Assembly: GCA_945878385.1 (NCBI GenBank)
Contig: CAMCTE010000036.1
Span: 1-16,175 of the forward strand
Direction: 5' to 3'
DNA: 16,175 nt
Source of the DNA: Azohydromonas lata NBRC 102462
Lineage (GTDB): Bacteria > Pseudomonadota > Gammaproteobacteria > Burkholderiales > Burkholderiaceae_C
Both the position numbers and the translations under genes were made by a program. Positions 7,130 through 14,568 of the stretch are shown piece after piece; within the stretch, counting starts at the first letter, position 1; each line of letters starts with the position of its first letter. The notes below the pieces were generated by a model that made no database searches, had not been told where the DNA came from, and worked only from the letters and a program-made list of their open reading frames with translations.

Positions 7130-8350
7130 ATGCTGAACACGCCCAAGCATCCCTTGGGCGTTGTTCCTTCCAAGGTACTGCCCGTACTGTTGCTGTCTCA
7201 GTTCTGCGGCACTTCCTTGTGGTTCGCCACCAATGCGGTCATGCCCGACCTGCAGGCGGTCAACGGTTGGGCGGAAACGACAGCAGCAACGCTGACTTCT
7301 TTGTTGCAGGCCGGGTTCATCGCCGGCACGTTGCTGTTTGCCATCCTGGCCATTGCCGACCGGTTCAGGCCGCGCGTGGTCTTCCTCGTATGCAGTGCAG
7401 GCGGCGCACTTGCCACCCTGGCTTGTGGTTGGTGGGCTCACGACCTGACTGCATTGCAGGCTGCGCGGGTGGCAGCGGGATTCTTCTTGGCGGGCATCTA
7501 CCCGGTTGGCATGAAGATGGCCTCGCAGTGGTATCGAAACGGGTTGGGCCATGCGTTGGGTTGGCTGCTGGCAGCGCTCATCCTGGGTTCAGCCGCCCCG
7601 CATGGTTTGCGCGGGCTGGCAGCAATGGGAACCGAGGTGCCTTGGCACTGGGTGTTCCCGGCGATTGCGGCCCTGGTGATGTTGGGCGGATGCATCCAGT
7701 TTGTGCTGTTGCCCGATGCGCCCAAGCCTGCTGAACCCGCGCAAGCAGCGCGCGGGTTCGATTGGCGGGCGCTGGGCACCCTATGGACCGACCGCCGAGT
7801 GCGCGCCTCCGTGTTCGGATACTTCGGCCATATGTGGGAGCTGTATGCGATGTGGGTGGCCGTGCCGCTGCTGCTGGCATCGCGGCTCGATGGTGCGGCC
7901 GTGTCATTTGTGGCCTTTGCGGTCTTGGGTTCAGGCGCCGTGTCCTGCGCCTGGGGCGGGCAACTCTCGCAGCGGTTCGGCAGCGCTCGGGTAGCGGCGG
8001 CACTGTTGGCGACCAGCGGGCTGTGTTGTGTGCTGGCGCCCTGGATGGTGCGCGCGCCTGATCTGGTCTTTTACTTGTGGCTGGCCGTATGGGGCTTGAG
8101 CGTGTCCTCAGATTCACCGCAGTTCTCGGCCCTGACTGCACGCAATGCACCGCCCCACGCGGTCGGCAGCGTGCTGACGCTGGCCAACAGCATCGGGTTT
8201 TCCATTTCCATTGTCAGCATCGAATGGATGGCATCCATGCTGGATGCATGGCCACTGAGCCAACTACTGCCGGTGCTGGCATTGGGCCCGGCGCTGGGCC
8301 TGTGGATGCTTCGAGGGTTGTGGTTCGAGCCGCCGCCATCGAATGATTGA
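7130..8350 (+). CDS. Major facilitator superfamily transporter
   Basis: 406-residue 12-helix MFS permease of the inner membrane, substrate unknown. The first helix starts at about residue 17 (KVLPVLLLSQFCGTSLWFAT). The loop after helix 2 has IADRFRPR, a degenerate version of the MFS A-motif, and helices 4-5 contain FFLAGIYPVGMKMASQWY, a typical MFS stretch. The C-half begins after a cytoplasmic linker at about 206-220 and contains GYFGHMWELYAMW, seen in NarK/CynX-like MFS proteins, and GLSVSSDSPQFSAL. The ATG at 7130 is only 8 bases from the end of tRNA-Ser and has no Shine-Dalgarno. No better in-frame start precedes the first helix, so the start is uncertain. It may be expressed by read-through from the tRNA promoter. 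Confidence 0.85.
   Translation: MLNTPKHPLGVVPSKVLPVLLLSQFCGTSLWFATNAVMPDLQAVNGWAETTAATLTSLLQAGFIAGTLLFAILAIADRFRPRVVFLVCSAGGALATLACGWWAHDLTALQAARVAAGFFLAGIYPVGMKMASQWYRNGLGHALGWLLAALILGSAAPHGLRGLAAMGTEVPWHWVFPAIAALVMLGGCIQFVLLPDAPKPAEPAQAARGFDWRALGTLWTDRRVRASVFGYFGHMWELYAMWVAVPLLLASRLDGAAVSFVAFAVLGSGAVSCAWGGQLSQRFGSARVAAALLATSGLCCVLAPWMVRAPDLVFYLWLAVWGLSVSSDSPQFSALTARNAPPHAVGSVLTLANSIGFSISIVSIEWMASMLDAWPLSQLLPVLALGPALGLWMLRGLWFEPPPSND
7139..7170 (+). terminator. Candidate intrinsic terminator after tRNA-Ser, inside the annotated start of the MFS gene
   Basis: ACGCCCAAG (7139-7147) and CTTGGGCGT (7153-7161) form a perfect 9-bp stem with a 5-base loop, followed by the T-rich TGTTCCTTC. Position and shape suit termination of the tRNA-Ser transcript. 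The U tract is imperfect, so efficiency may be partial. It overlaps codons 4-14 of the transporter ORF. Confidence 0.5.
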
Positions 8351-8503
8351 GTTGACGCATCCCGGCCATATTCATTGGGAGGTAGAAAGGGTTTGCACTG
8401 AGCCGCACGCGCTGTGGGGTCGTTAGCATCTTTGACGGGCATTGCTGTACGCCCCAACGGTCGCGCAGCGCTTGGCCCCCAACCACAAGCCAATGGAGAC
8501 GAC
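8351..8503. other. Intergenic spacer, MFS gene to sugar dehydrogenase
   Basis: 153 bases. TTGACG occurs twice (8352-8357 and 8432-8437) but neither has a recognisable -10 at 16-18 bases. GGAG at 8495-8498, 5 bases before the ATG at 8504, is the ribosome-binding site of the dehydrogenase. I see no terminator for the MFS gene. Confidence 0.5.
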
Positions 8504-9841
8504 ATGCGAGACCTAGCGACAGAAACCGCACACACCCCCCAATCCATGCCTGCGCCGCGCTCGGCGAATCTGAACAGGCTTTGGCCGGCGGCCATGTTGG
8601 CCCTTGCAGGCTTGTTGGGTTCTGGCCTGGCCACCGCCCAGACCGTTACCGTGAAGGCCGAGGAATTCCAGAAAACCGAGATGCCTTGGGATATGGCCTT
8701 CCTGCAGGACGGCACGATGTTCTTCACCGAAAAGTGCAAGGGTCTGTCGGTGCGCCTGCCCTCAGGCAAAGTCAACGCTCTGTTGGGCGTAGGTGGCAGC
8801 ACGGGCTACGCAAGTACCAAGGCCGACCTGTTCTGTGACGGACAAGCCGGTGTGCAAGGCGTGGCGGTAGACCCACAGTTCGCATCCAACCGCTTCGTCT
8901 ACCTGTACTCCAGTTCCAAAGGCCCGAACCGCACCTACGGGGGTTACAACAACATCGTGATGCGCATGAAGGTGGACGCATCGCTGACCAATGTGTCGGA
9001 GATCGTCGAGATCATCAACGACATCGGCTACAAGCCTGCGAAGTCGAACCACCCCTTCGGTGGTCCGGGAGCGCACAACGGGGGCCGCATCCGTTTCAAT
9101 CCGGGTGATGGTTTCTTGTATGTCACCACCGGTGACAACCACAACGGCGAAGGCCCGCAAAGCCCCACCCAAATCCGCGGCAAGGTCTTGCGCGTGGACC
9201 GTGACGGCAAGGCTGCTGCCGGGAACAACGCACCGGCGGGCTTCGACAAGCGCATCTTCGCCTACGGGTTCCGCAACCCCCAAGGCATCGCGTTCCGCCC
9301 TGGTACCAACGAGCCCTTCATTTCAGAGAACGGCCCCTGGCACACCGATGAGGTGACGAAACTCGTCAACGGCGGCAACGGCGGATGGGACCCGCGCGAC
9401 AACCGCAATGGCCGGCCGGCGTGCCCCGACAACTACTGCGGCTATTCGCCCAACCAGATGGGCGCACTGCCGCCGGCAGAGCGGGGCGCCTTCATGCCCA
9501 TGACCGACCTCAAGGCCTACCCCAACGCGATGAAGCCGGCGTGGACCAACAATGGCTTGTCACAAGGCATGTGCGGCAGCGTGTTCCTGGTGGGCAAACA
9601 GTGGAAGCAGTGGGAAGGCCGCTTGGCGGTGGGCTATGCGGGTATTGGCATCCACGGCACCCCCACGGGCAACCGCATTGACATCTTGGACATCAGCAAG
9701 GATGGACTGAGTTCCAAGCGCGAGGAACTCTCCTGGCCAACCTTCGCAGGGCGTCTGCGCCATGTGTCCCTGGGGCCTGACAACGCGCTTTATGTGGCCG
9801 ATGAGTCCAGCGGCATGATCTACCGCGTCACGCCGAACTGA
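8504..9841 (+). CDS. Periplasmic PQQ-dependent sugar (glucose/sorbosone-type) dehydrogenase
   Basis: 445-residue soluble quinoprotein of the GSDH six-bladed beta-propeller family, predicted to oxidise an aldose in the periplasm with PQQ as cofactor. A signal peptide ends near A45 (GLATA|QTVTV). ATG 8504 is chosen for its GGAG 5 bases upstream; ATG 8546 (MPAPRSANLN) would give a more usual signal length. Active-site features by analogy with soluble glucose dehydrogenase are H191 (GAHNGGRI, catalytic base), R257-N258 (GFRNPQGIAF), the DEVTKLVNGGNGGWDPR loop, and R417/R419 (GRLRHVSLGPDNALYVADES). The segment expected to carry the PQQ-contacting lysine reads LAVGYAGIGIHGTPTGNRID and has no lysine. 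A Cys-containing insert is present around 310-365. It is followed by a strong terminator and then a cytochrome c. Substrate is unknown. Confidence 0.88.
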   Translation: MRDLATETAHTPQSMPAPRSANLNRLWPAAMLALAGLLGSGLATAQTVTVKAEEFQKTEMPWDMAFLQDGTMFFTEKCKGLSVRLPSGKVNALLGVGGSTGYASTKADLFCDGQAGVQGVAVDPQFASNRFVYLYSSSKGPNRTYGGYNNIVMRMKVDASLTNVSEIVEIINDIGYKPAKSNHPFGGPGAHNGGRIRFNPGDGFLYVTTGDNHNGEGPQSPTQIRGKVLRVDRDGKAAAGNNAPAGFDKRIFAYGFRNPQGIAFRPGTNEPFISENGPWHTDEVTKLVNGGNGGWDPRDNRNGRPACPDNYCGYSPNQMGALPPAERGAFMPMTDLKAYPNAMKPAWTNNGLSQGMCGSVFLVGKQWKQWEGRLAVGYAGIGIHGTPTGNRIDILDISKDGLSSKREELSWPTFAGRLRHVSLGPDNALYVADESSGMIYRVTPN

Positions 9842-9856
9842 TCGTCAACTGCACAG

Positions 9857-9888
9857 GAGGCGCTGCTGTGTGCAGCGCCTCTTTTTTT
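9857..9888 (+). terminator. Rho-independent terminator after the sugar dehydrogenase
   Basis: GAGGCGCTGC (9857-9866) and GCAGCGCCTC (9872-9881) form a perfect 10-bp stem with loop TGTGT, followed by seven T at 9882-9888. It sits 16 bases past the stop codon and is the strongest terminator in the window. Confidence 0.93.
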
Positions 9889-9963
9889 CTGCACCGCCTC
9901 CCAGGTAATCGGTTCAGGTGACCGTGCACCGTTTTGAAATTGCAGACAACAGGAACCCATGTG

Positions 9964-10326
9964 ATGGCTTCTTTTGATGGACGCAGGCTTCAGCGCCTGC
10001 TGCTGACCCCTGCGGCAACCGCCACGTTGTTATTCGGGCTGGGTTCCAGCCCCGCGGCGCTTGCCGACACTCAGGCCCTGCAAACCCTGATGCAGCGCAA
10101 CAACTGCACCGCCTGTCACCTGATCGACAAACGAAAGTACGGACCGCATTTCCAGGAGGTGGCGGCCAAATACACCGGCAACCCAGGAGCCGTGGCCGCA
10201 CTGGCCACGAAGATCCGGGCCGGCGGCAGTGGCGTGTGGGGCGAGGACATCATGCCGCCACAGCCGGCTGTGACCGAGGCCAACGCGCGGGCCATGGCGG
10301 AATTGATACTCGCGCTCAAGCCCTAG
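9964..10326 (+). CDS. Small periplasmic class I cytochrome c
   Basis: 120-residue precursor of a monoheme c551/c8-like electron carrier. The signal peptide MASFDGRRLQRLLLTPAATA ends near SPAALA|DTQ. The haem-binding CTACH is at residues 48-52 and the distal methionine ligand is M97 in EDIMPPQ; KYGPHFQEVAAKY and the closing AELILALK helix are family features. ATG 9964 is preceded by AGGA at 9951-9954; GTG 9961 and ATG 9934 are weaker because the latter lies upstream of that site. It lies directly downstream of a PQQ dehydrogenase, so it is a plausible electron acceptor. However, a strong terminator separates the two, so it needs its own promoter or read-through, and I do not see a convincing promoter. 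Confidence 0.9.
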   Translation: MASFDGRRLQRLLLTPAATATLLFGLGSSPAALADTQALQTLMQRNNCTACHLIDKRKYGPHFQEVAAKYTGNPGAVAALATKIRAGGSGVWGEDIMPPQPAVTEANARAMAELILALKP

Positions 10327-10352
10327 CGGGGCAGCAAAGCCTCTGCAAAATG

Positions 10353-10378
10353 AAAAGTGCGCCCTTGGGCGCACTTTT
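10353..10378. terminator. Bidirectional intrinsic terminator between cytochrome c and tRNA-Ala
   Basis: AAAAGTGCGCCC and GGGCGCACTTTT form a 12-bp perfect inverted repeat around TT (in practice an 11-bp stem with a CTTG loop). The A tract on one side and T tract on the other make it functional in both directions. It closes the plus-strand cytochrome gene, 26 bases after the stop, and the minus-strand tRNA-Ala, 12 bases after its CCA. Confidence 0.92.
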
Positions 10379-10390
10379 GCGTTGTTCGGT

Positions 10391-10466
<76 letters not shown>

Positions 10467-10479
10467 ACATCGACCAAAA

Positions 10480-10485
10480 AGTGTA
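10480..10485 (-). promoter_or_regulatory. -10 element of the tRNA-Ala promoter
   Basis: On the minus strand GCGCTACACT places TACACT 13 bases before the tRNA 5' end, mirroring the GCGCTATACT before tRNA-Ser. Any -35 would lie in the last codons of the phosphatase gene; none is convincing. Confidence 0.5.
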
Positions 10486-10494
10486 GCGCAGGCG

Positions 10495-11922
10495 CTATCG
10501 CAAGTCCTGCTCGCGCAACACCTGGCTCCACAGTTCCTTGCCCTTGGTGTCCCAGGAACGCAGCGTCATCACCCGTTGGCCACGCGTACCGCTGACATCC
10601 ATCGTGCAGAAGTTCCGCTGGTTCACATAGGTGCCCTGCACATGAATGGCAGGGTGCTCGGGCTTGGCGTTTCGGCCTGCGCCAGCCGTGGTCGGCGAGC
10701 AAGTGAGCTCGTGCAACGGATAGGTGCCGGCGCGCGGCAGGCGCAGCAATTCGGTGTGGTGTCGGTCGCCTGAAGTGAACATCACGCCGCGGATGGCGTT
10801 GTCCTGAAGCCACTTCAAAAACCCATCCCGCTCGGCGCGGAAGTTGTGCCAGCCTTCGAAGCGCTGTGGGTCGTTGAGCACCTGGCTGCCGCTGACGATC
10901 ACTTTGAAGGTGGCGGTCGAGGCCAGCAATGCGTTTTTCAGCCAACGCAGTTGAGCGCTGCCCAACATGGTCTTGTCGGCGGTGTCCTTGTCGCGGTCGG
11001 CGTCTCGGTGGTAGCGGTCATCCAGCAAGAAGAACTCGATATCGGACTCCATGAACGAGCCAAATACGCCCGGAACTTCGGGCAGGCCCCAACTGCGGTT
11101 GGCCCATTGGCGCTTGAAGATCTCGAGCGCCGCGCCTTTGAGTGAAAAGCTGCTGTTGGCGTCATTGGGGCCGTAGTCATGGTCGTCCCAAGTGGCCGCA
11201 TGGCGGCCGGTGCGCAGCAACGGCTGCAGTTCAGGCAGGGCGCGGTCGTGGCGCCAGCGGTGGGCCATGCCTTCGGCGCTGGTGTAGTCGTTTTCTCGGT
11301 AGTAGGCGTTGTCGCCCATCCACACGGTGAGGTCAGGCTTGGCCTGCGCCATGGCACCAAAGATTTCGTAGTCGCCGCCGTAGGGCGTGCCATCCCGGTC
11401 GCGTGCGGATTCGTTGATGTACGTGCAGGAATTCAGCACCACACGCACCTCGGGCGCGCTCACACCTTGCCGGTACTGCCAACGTGGGTGCGTGCGGAAG
11501 GTGAGGGCGGGTTCTTGCTGTCGGCCGTCCACCGAGACGCGATAGCCGTAGGCTTGCCCTGCTTCAAGGCCAGTCAGACGCGCGATGGCGGTGCCGGGGG
11601 TCAGCTGTGTCTCGGTCTGCAGCTTGAGCCGGCGGGAGGCACCGGCCGCGGGGCCTTGAGAGGCCAGCGCCCCTGCGGCCAACGGCCAGTACTCCAGCTC
11701 AACCGCGCCGGGTTGCTCGGTCTGCAGCCACACCGAGGCGTTGTGCATGTCCACATCGCCCACCATCGGACCGGCGCGCAGAACATTCGTGCCTGGGACA
11801 CTTGCAGGACCAGCCGCGCTTGCACCACTGCCGGCCTTTGCCGAAGCGGGGCGTTGTGCCCAGGTTGAATTCGCGGTGGCAAAGCCTGCCACCAGCATCA
11901 GGGCCGTTAGGATTCTGTTCAT
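10495..11922 (-). CDS. PhoD-like (alkaline phosphatase D family) secreted phosphatase
   Basis: 475-residue exported metallophosphoesterase related to PhoD, which hydrolyses phosphate mono- or diesters outside the cytoplasm. A Sec-type signal peptide covers residues 1-22 (MNRILTALMLVAGFATANST, cleavage after WA). An N-terminal beta-sandwich domain at about 45-150 (MVGDVDMHNASVWLQTE, GLEAGQAYGYRV) precedes the catalytic domain. Metal-site motifs are NSCTY near 164, WMGDNAYY (D204, N205), ATWDDHDYG (D246, D247, H248, D249), LDDRYHR and SGDRHHTEL (D386, H388, H389). No twin-arginine motif is visible, although Bacillus PhoD uses Tat. GGGAGA lies about 10 bases before the ATG at 11922. That ATG interlocks with the ATG of the divergent hydrolase. 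Substrate is unknown. Confidence 0.9.
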   Translation of the reverse strand: MNRILTALMLVAGFATANSTWAQRPASAKAGSGASAAGPASVPGTNVLRAGPMVGDVDMHNASVWLQTEQPGAVELEYWPLAAGALASQGPAAGASRRLKLQTETQLTPGTAIARLTGLEAGQAYGYRVSVDGRQQEPALTFRTHPRWQYRQGVSAPEVRVVLNSCTYINESARDRDGTPYGGDYEIFGAMAQAKPDLTVWMGDNAYYRENDYTSAEGMAHRWRHDRALPELQPLLRTGRHAATWDDHDYGPNDANSSFSLKGAALEIFKRQWANRSWGLPEVPGVFGSFMESDIEFFLLDDRYHRDADRDKDTADKTMLGSAQLRWLKNALLASTATFKVIVSGSQVLNDPQRFEGWHNFRAERDGFLKWLQDNAIRGVMFTSGDRHHTELLRLPRAGTYPLHELTCSPTTAGAGRNAKPEHPAIHVQGTYVNQRNFCTMDVSGTRGQRVMTLRSWDTKGKELWSQVLREQDLR

Positions 11923-11940
11923 GATTTCAATGTCTCCCGA
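11909..11940. promoter_or_regulatory. Interlocked divergent translation starts (phosphatase / hydrolase)
   Basis: The palindrome CATG at 11920-11923 supplies the phosphatase ATG on the minus strand (11922-11920) and the hydrolase ATG on the plus strand (11921-11923). Each has its own ribosome-binding site inside the other's coding sequence: AGGA at 11909-11912 for the hydrolase, and minus-strand GGGAGA across about 11933-11939 for the phosphatase. Confidence 0.65.
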
Positions 11941-12850
11941 GTCGATCAGCCGTGCTTACAACAACCGGCTGTTGGTGCCCCATTTTCAGGACATCCTGCG
12001 ATTATGGGATGAGCGCTCGGCACAGGCCCGTGATGGCCTGGCCAGCACCGGCCGCGCGCACTGGAACTTGCCCTACGGACCACGCCCACTGAACACCCTG
12101 GACCTGATTCAAGCGGAACCGGACGCGCAAGAGGTAGCCGACAGGCGGAAGACTGCACAGCCGCGCACCAGGCCCGCCGCGCCCATCCTGTTTTTCATTC
12201 ATGGCGGCTACTGGCGAATGCTGGACAAATCGGCACAGACCTTCATTGTACCCACCTGGAGTGCGCGCGGGGCGATGGTGGTGATCCCCAACTACAGCTT
12301 GGCGCCGGCCGTTACCCTGGCAGACATCAGTCTGGAGGTCGTGCAGGCGTTGGCGTGGGTCTGGCGAAACGCCAAGCGCTTTGGCGGCGACCCTCAGCGC
12401 ATCGTGGTGGCCGGGCATTCGGCCGGCGGGCACCTGACGGGTATGGCGCTTTCTTGTCTGTGGCCCCAGTTGGCGCCCGACTTGCCGCCCCGCATGGTCA
12501 CCCGTGGGATGGCGATTTCAGGGCTCTTCGACCTGGACCCCTTGCAGCATTGCGAGTGGTTGCAGCCCGACATCAAGCTCAACGGCGACCGCATTGCCGC
12601 CTGGAGCCCGGCGCGCTGGAAGGCGCCTGCAGGTTGCGAGGCCGTGGCGGTGGCCGGAGAATTGGAAAGCAGCGAATTCCACCGGCAGGCCGCCTTGTGG
12701 CGCCAGGCCTGGGGACCCAAAGCGGTCAGGGCGGTGGAGTCCGCCCCGGGACGCAATCACTTCGACATTCTGTTCGACCTGTTGGACCCGCAGACCGTGA
12801 TGTACCAGCACTTGGAGCGTTTGCTGGGCTTGCCGAAAGACGGGCACTGA
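11921..12850 (+). CDS. Alpha/beta hydrolase, esterase/arylformamidase-like
   Basis: 309-residue cytoplasmic serine hydrolase of the BD-FAE/kynurenine-formamidase-like group. It opens with SPESISRAYNNRLLVPHFQD, the N-terminal cap helix typical of these proteins. The oxyanion motif is HGGYW at H94, the nucleophile S167 is in GHSAGG, the likely acid is E249 in GELESSEF, and the histidine is H280 in GRNHFDIL. There is no signal peptide from the chosen start. ATG 11921 is preferred over ATG 11930 because AGGA sits 8 bases before it. The frame is open back to 11741, but that stretch is antisense to the phosphatase signal region. No other tryptophan-degradation gene is nearby, so KynB function is not supported by context; a general carboxylesterase is as likely. 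Confidence 0.85.
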   Translation: MISMSPESISRAYNNRLLVPHFQDILRLWDERSAQARDGLASTGRAHWNLPYGPRPLNTLDLIQAEPDAQEVADRRKTAQPRTRPAAPILFFIHGGYWRMLDKSAQTFIVPTWSARGAMVVIPNYSLAPAVTLADISLEVVQALAWVWRNAKRFGGDPQRIVVAGHSAGGHLTGMALSCLWPQLAPDLPPRMVTRGMAISGLFDLDPLQHCEWLQPDIKLNGDRIAAWSPARWKAPAGCEAVAVAGELESSEFHRQAALWRQAWGPKAVRAVESAPGRNHFDILFDLLDPQTVMYQHLERLLGLPKDGH

Positions 12851-12851
12851 G

Positions 12852-12919
12852 GCAAGGGACTGGTTCGAGCACGGAGCTGGGCAGGCGACACGAAGGTGCC
12901 GCTTGCCCACGAACCTTGC
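12852..12919. terminator. Long imperfect hairpin between convergent genes, candidate bidirectional terminator
   Basis: The 76-base convergent spacer is mostly one dyad. An inner 13-bp stem, 12879-12891 with 12896-12908, has a GAAG loop, one A-C mismatch and one G-T wobble. An outer stem GGTTCG (12862-12867) pairs with CGAACC (12910-12915), and GCAAGG (12852-12857) could pair with CCTTGC (12914-12919) in an alternative register. There is no U tract, so it is not a canonical intrinsic terminator. Confidence 0.45.
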
Positions 12920-12926
12920 GGATAGA

Positions 12927-14504
12927 TCAGGCCGCCTGCGCCACAGGCGCGTGCCGAATCAGGTGGTCAAACGCGCTGAGTGCGGCCTTTGCGCCTTCAC
13001 CGGCTGCAATGATGATCTGCTTATAGGGCGTGGTGGTGGCGTCGCCCGCGGCCACGATGCCCGGCACATTGGTGTGGCCCTTGGCATCCACGATGATTTC
13101 GCCGTAGCGGTTGAGCTCGACCGTGCCCTTGAGGAACTCGGTGTTGGGCACCAGGCCGATCTGCACGAATACGCCGCTCACATCGAGCACGCGCTCCTGT
13201 TGTGACACGCGATCGCGTACGCGCAGGCCGTTCATCTTCTGGCCGTCGCCCAACACTTCCAGGGTTTGCGCCTGGGTGTGCACCGTGACATTGGGCAGGC
13301 TGCGCAGCTTGTCCACCAGCACCTGGTCGGCCTTGAGATGTTCGGCGAATTCCAAAAGCGTCACGCTGCGCACCACGCCGGCCAGGTCGATGGCCGCTTC
13401 CACGCCGGAGTTGCCGCCGCCGATCACGGCCACATCCTGACCCTTGAACAGCGGGCCATCGCAATGCGGGCAGTAGGCCACGCCCTTGTTCTTGTATTCC
13501 ACTTCGCCAGGCACCCCCAGGGGACGCCAGCGGGCACCGGTGGCCAGCACCACGCTGCGGGCTTGCAGAGTGGCGCCGCTTTCCAATTGAACCTCGGTCA
13601 AGCCGCCGAGTTCGTCTGCAGGCGTGAGTTGCTTGACCCGCTGCAGGGTGATCACATCCACGCTGTATTCCTTGACATGGGCCTCAAGGGCAGCAGCAAA
13701 CTTCGGGCCTTCAGTGTGTTGGACCGAGACGAAGTTGTCGATGCCCAAGGTGTCCATGGTTTGACCGCCGAAGCGCTCGGCCACGATCCCGGTGCGGATG
13801 CCCTTGCGCGCGGCATACACGGCCGCCGCAGCACCAGCGGGGCCGCCGCCGACGACCAGCACATCAAACGGTGCTTTGTCAGAAAGGGCCAGCGCTGCAC
13901 GGCGGGCCGCTGCCGTGTCCACCTTGGCCAAGATCTCGGCCAGTTCGATGCGTCCACTGCTGAAGTCTTGCCCATTGAGTTCAGTCTTGGGCACGGCCAA
14001 GATATTGCGCCGTTGCACTTCTTCCTGGAACAGCCCGCCATCGACGGCCACATGGCGCACGCGCGGGTTGAAGACCGCCATCAGGTGCAGCGCTTGCACC
14101 ACATCCGGGCAGTTGTGGCAGGTCAGGCTCATCCAGGTTTCGAAGGAGAAATCACCTTCGAGGGACTTGATCTGTTCGAGCAGCTGCGGCTCCACCTTCG
14201 GGGGATGGCCACCCGCCCACAGCAGAGCCAGCAGGAGCGAGGTGAATTCGTGCCCCATGGGCACGGCTGCGAAGTGCACGCCCCTGTTGTGACCGACGCG
14301 GGTGAGCTGGAAAGAAGGACGACGCGGGAAATCGCCATCGAAACGCGCGGAGATCCTGGCCGGCGCGATGGCCTCGATCTCCGTCAGGAGCTCGCGGATT
14401 TCTTGCGCACCGGCCGAACCGTCGAGGCTCGCAATCAGCTCAATGGGCTGCGTGATGCGTTCGAAATAGCCCGCAAGGTGCGCTTGGGTGGCGGTGTCCA
14501 ACAT
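12927..14504 (-). CDS. ahpF: Alkyl hydroperoxide reductase subunit F (NADH:peroxiredoxin reductase)
   Basis: 525-residue flavoprotein that transfers electrons from NADH to AhpC so that it can reduce peroxides. The N-terminal tandem-thioredoxin-like domain (about 1-200) carries the redox-active CHNC at C129/C132. The FAD domain contains VLVVGGGPAGAAAAVYAARKG, the NADH domain contains VIGGGNSGVEAAIDLAG, and the second disulfide CPHC is at C345/C348; both pairs sit at the positions known from E. coli AhpF. The C-terminal PNTEFLKG and GDATTTPYKQI segments complete the TrxR-like fold. The ATG at 14504 has AGGAAGGA about 8 bases upstream. It lies 64 bases after ahpC with a GC-rich hairpin between. 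Confidence 0.97.
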   Translation of the reverse strand: MLDTATQAHLAGYFERITQPIELIASLDGSAGAQEIRELLTEIEAIAPARISARFDGDFPRRPSFQLTRVGHNRGVHFAAVPMGHEFTSLLLALLWAGGHPPKVEPQLLEQIKSLEGDFSFETWMSLTCHNCPDVVQALHLMAVFNPRVRHVAVDGGLFQEEVQRRNILAVPKTELNGQDFSSGRIELAEILAKVDTAAARRAALALSDKAPFDVLVVGGGPAGAAAAVYAARKGIRTGIVAERFGGQTMDTLGIDNFVSVQHTEGPKFAAALEAHVKEYSVDVITLQRVKQLTPADELGGLTEVQLESGATLQARSVVLATGARWRPLGVPGEVEYKNKGVAYCPHCDGPLFKGQDVAVIGGGNSGVEAAIDLAGVVRSVTLLEFAEHLKADQVLVDKLRSLPNVTVHTQAQTLEVLGDGQKMNGLRVRDRVSQQERVLDVSGVFVQIGLVPNTEFLKGTVELNRYGEIIVDAKGHTNVPGIVAAGDATTTPYKQIIIAAGEGAKAALSAFDHLIRHAPVAQAA

Positions 14505-14539
14505 GGCGTTTGTCCTTCCTGGTTTTGTTTTTTAGGGCG

Positions 14540-14560
14540 GCGGGCCCGCCCGGGGCCCGC
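14540..14560 (-). other. GC-rich hairpin in the ahpC-ahpF spacer
   Basis: GCGGGCCC (14540-14547) and GGGCCCGC (14553-14560) form a perfect, all-GC 8-bp stem with a 5-base loop. In the direction of ahpC-ahpF transcription it follows the ahpC stop and is followed by A-rich, not U-rich, sequence. It is therefore better read as an mRNA 3'-end stabiliser or attenuator than as a classical terminator. Confidence 0.6.
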
Positions 14561-14568
14561 TCGGTCGC

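Noticed and set aside
8352..8460. TTGACG -35-like hexamers before the sugar dehydrogenase
   Set aside because: No acceptable -10 hexamer 16-18 bases downstream of either copy, so no promoter is called.
11741..11920. Upstream extension of the alpha/beta hydrolase frame
   Set aside because: It overlaps the phosphatase signal-peptide region antisense, while the AGGA site and family N-terminus support ATG 11921.
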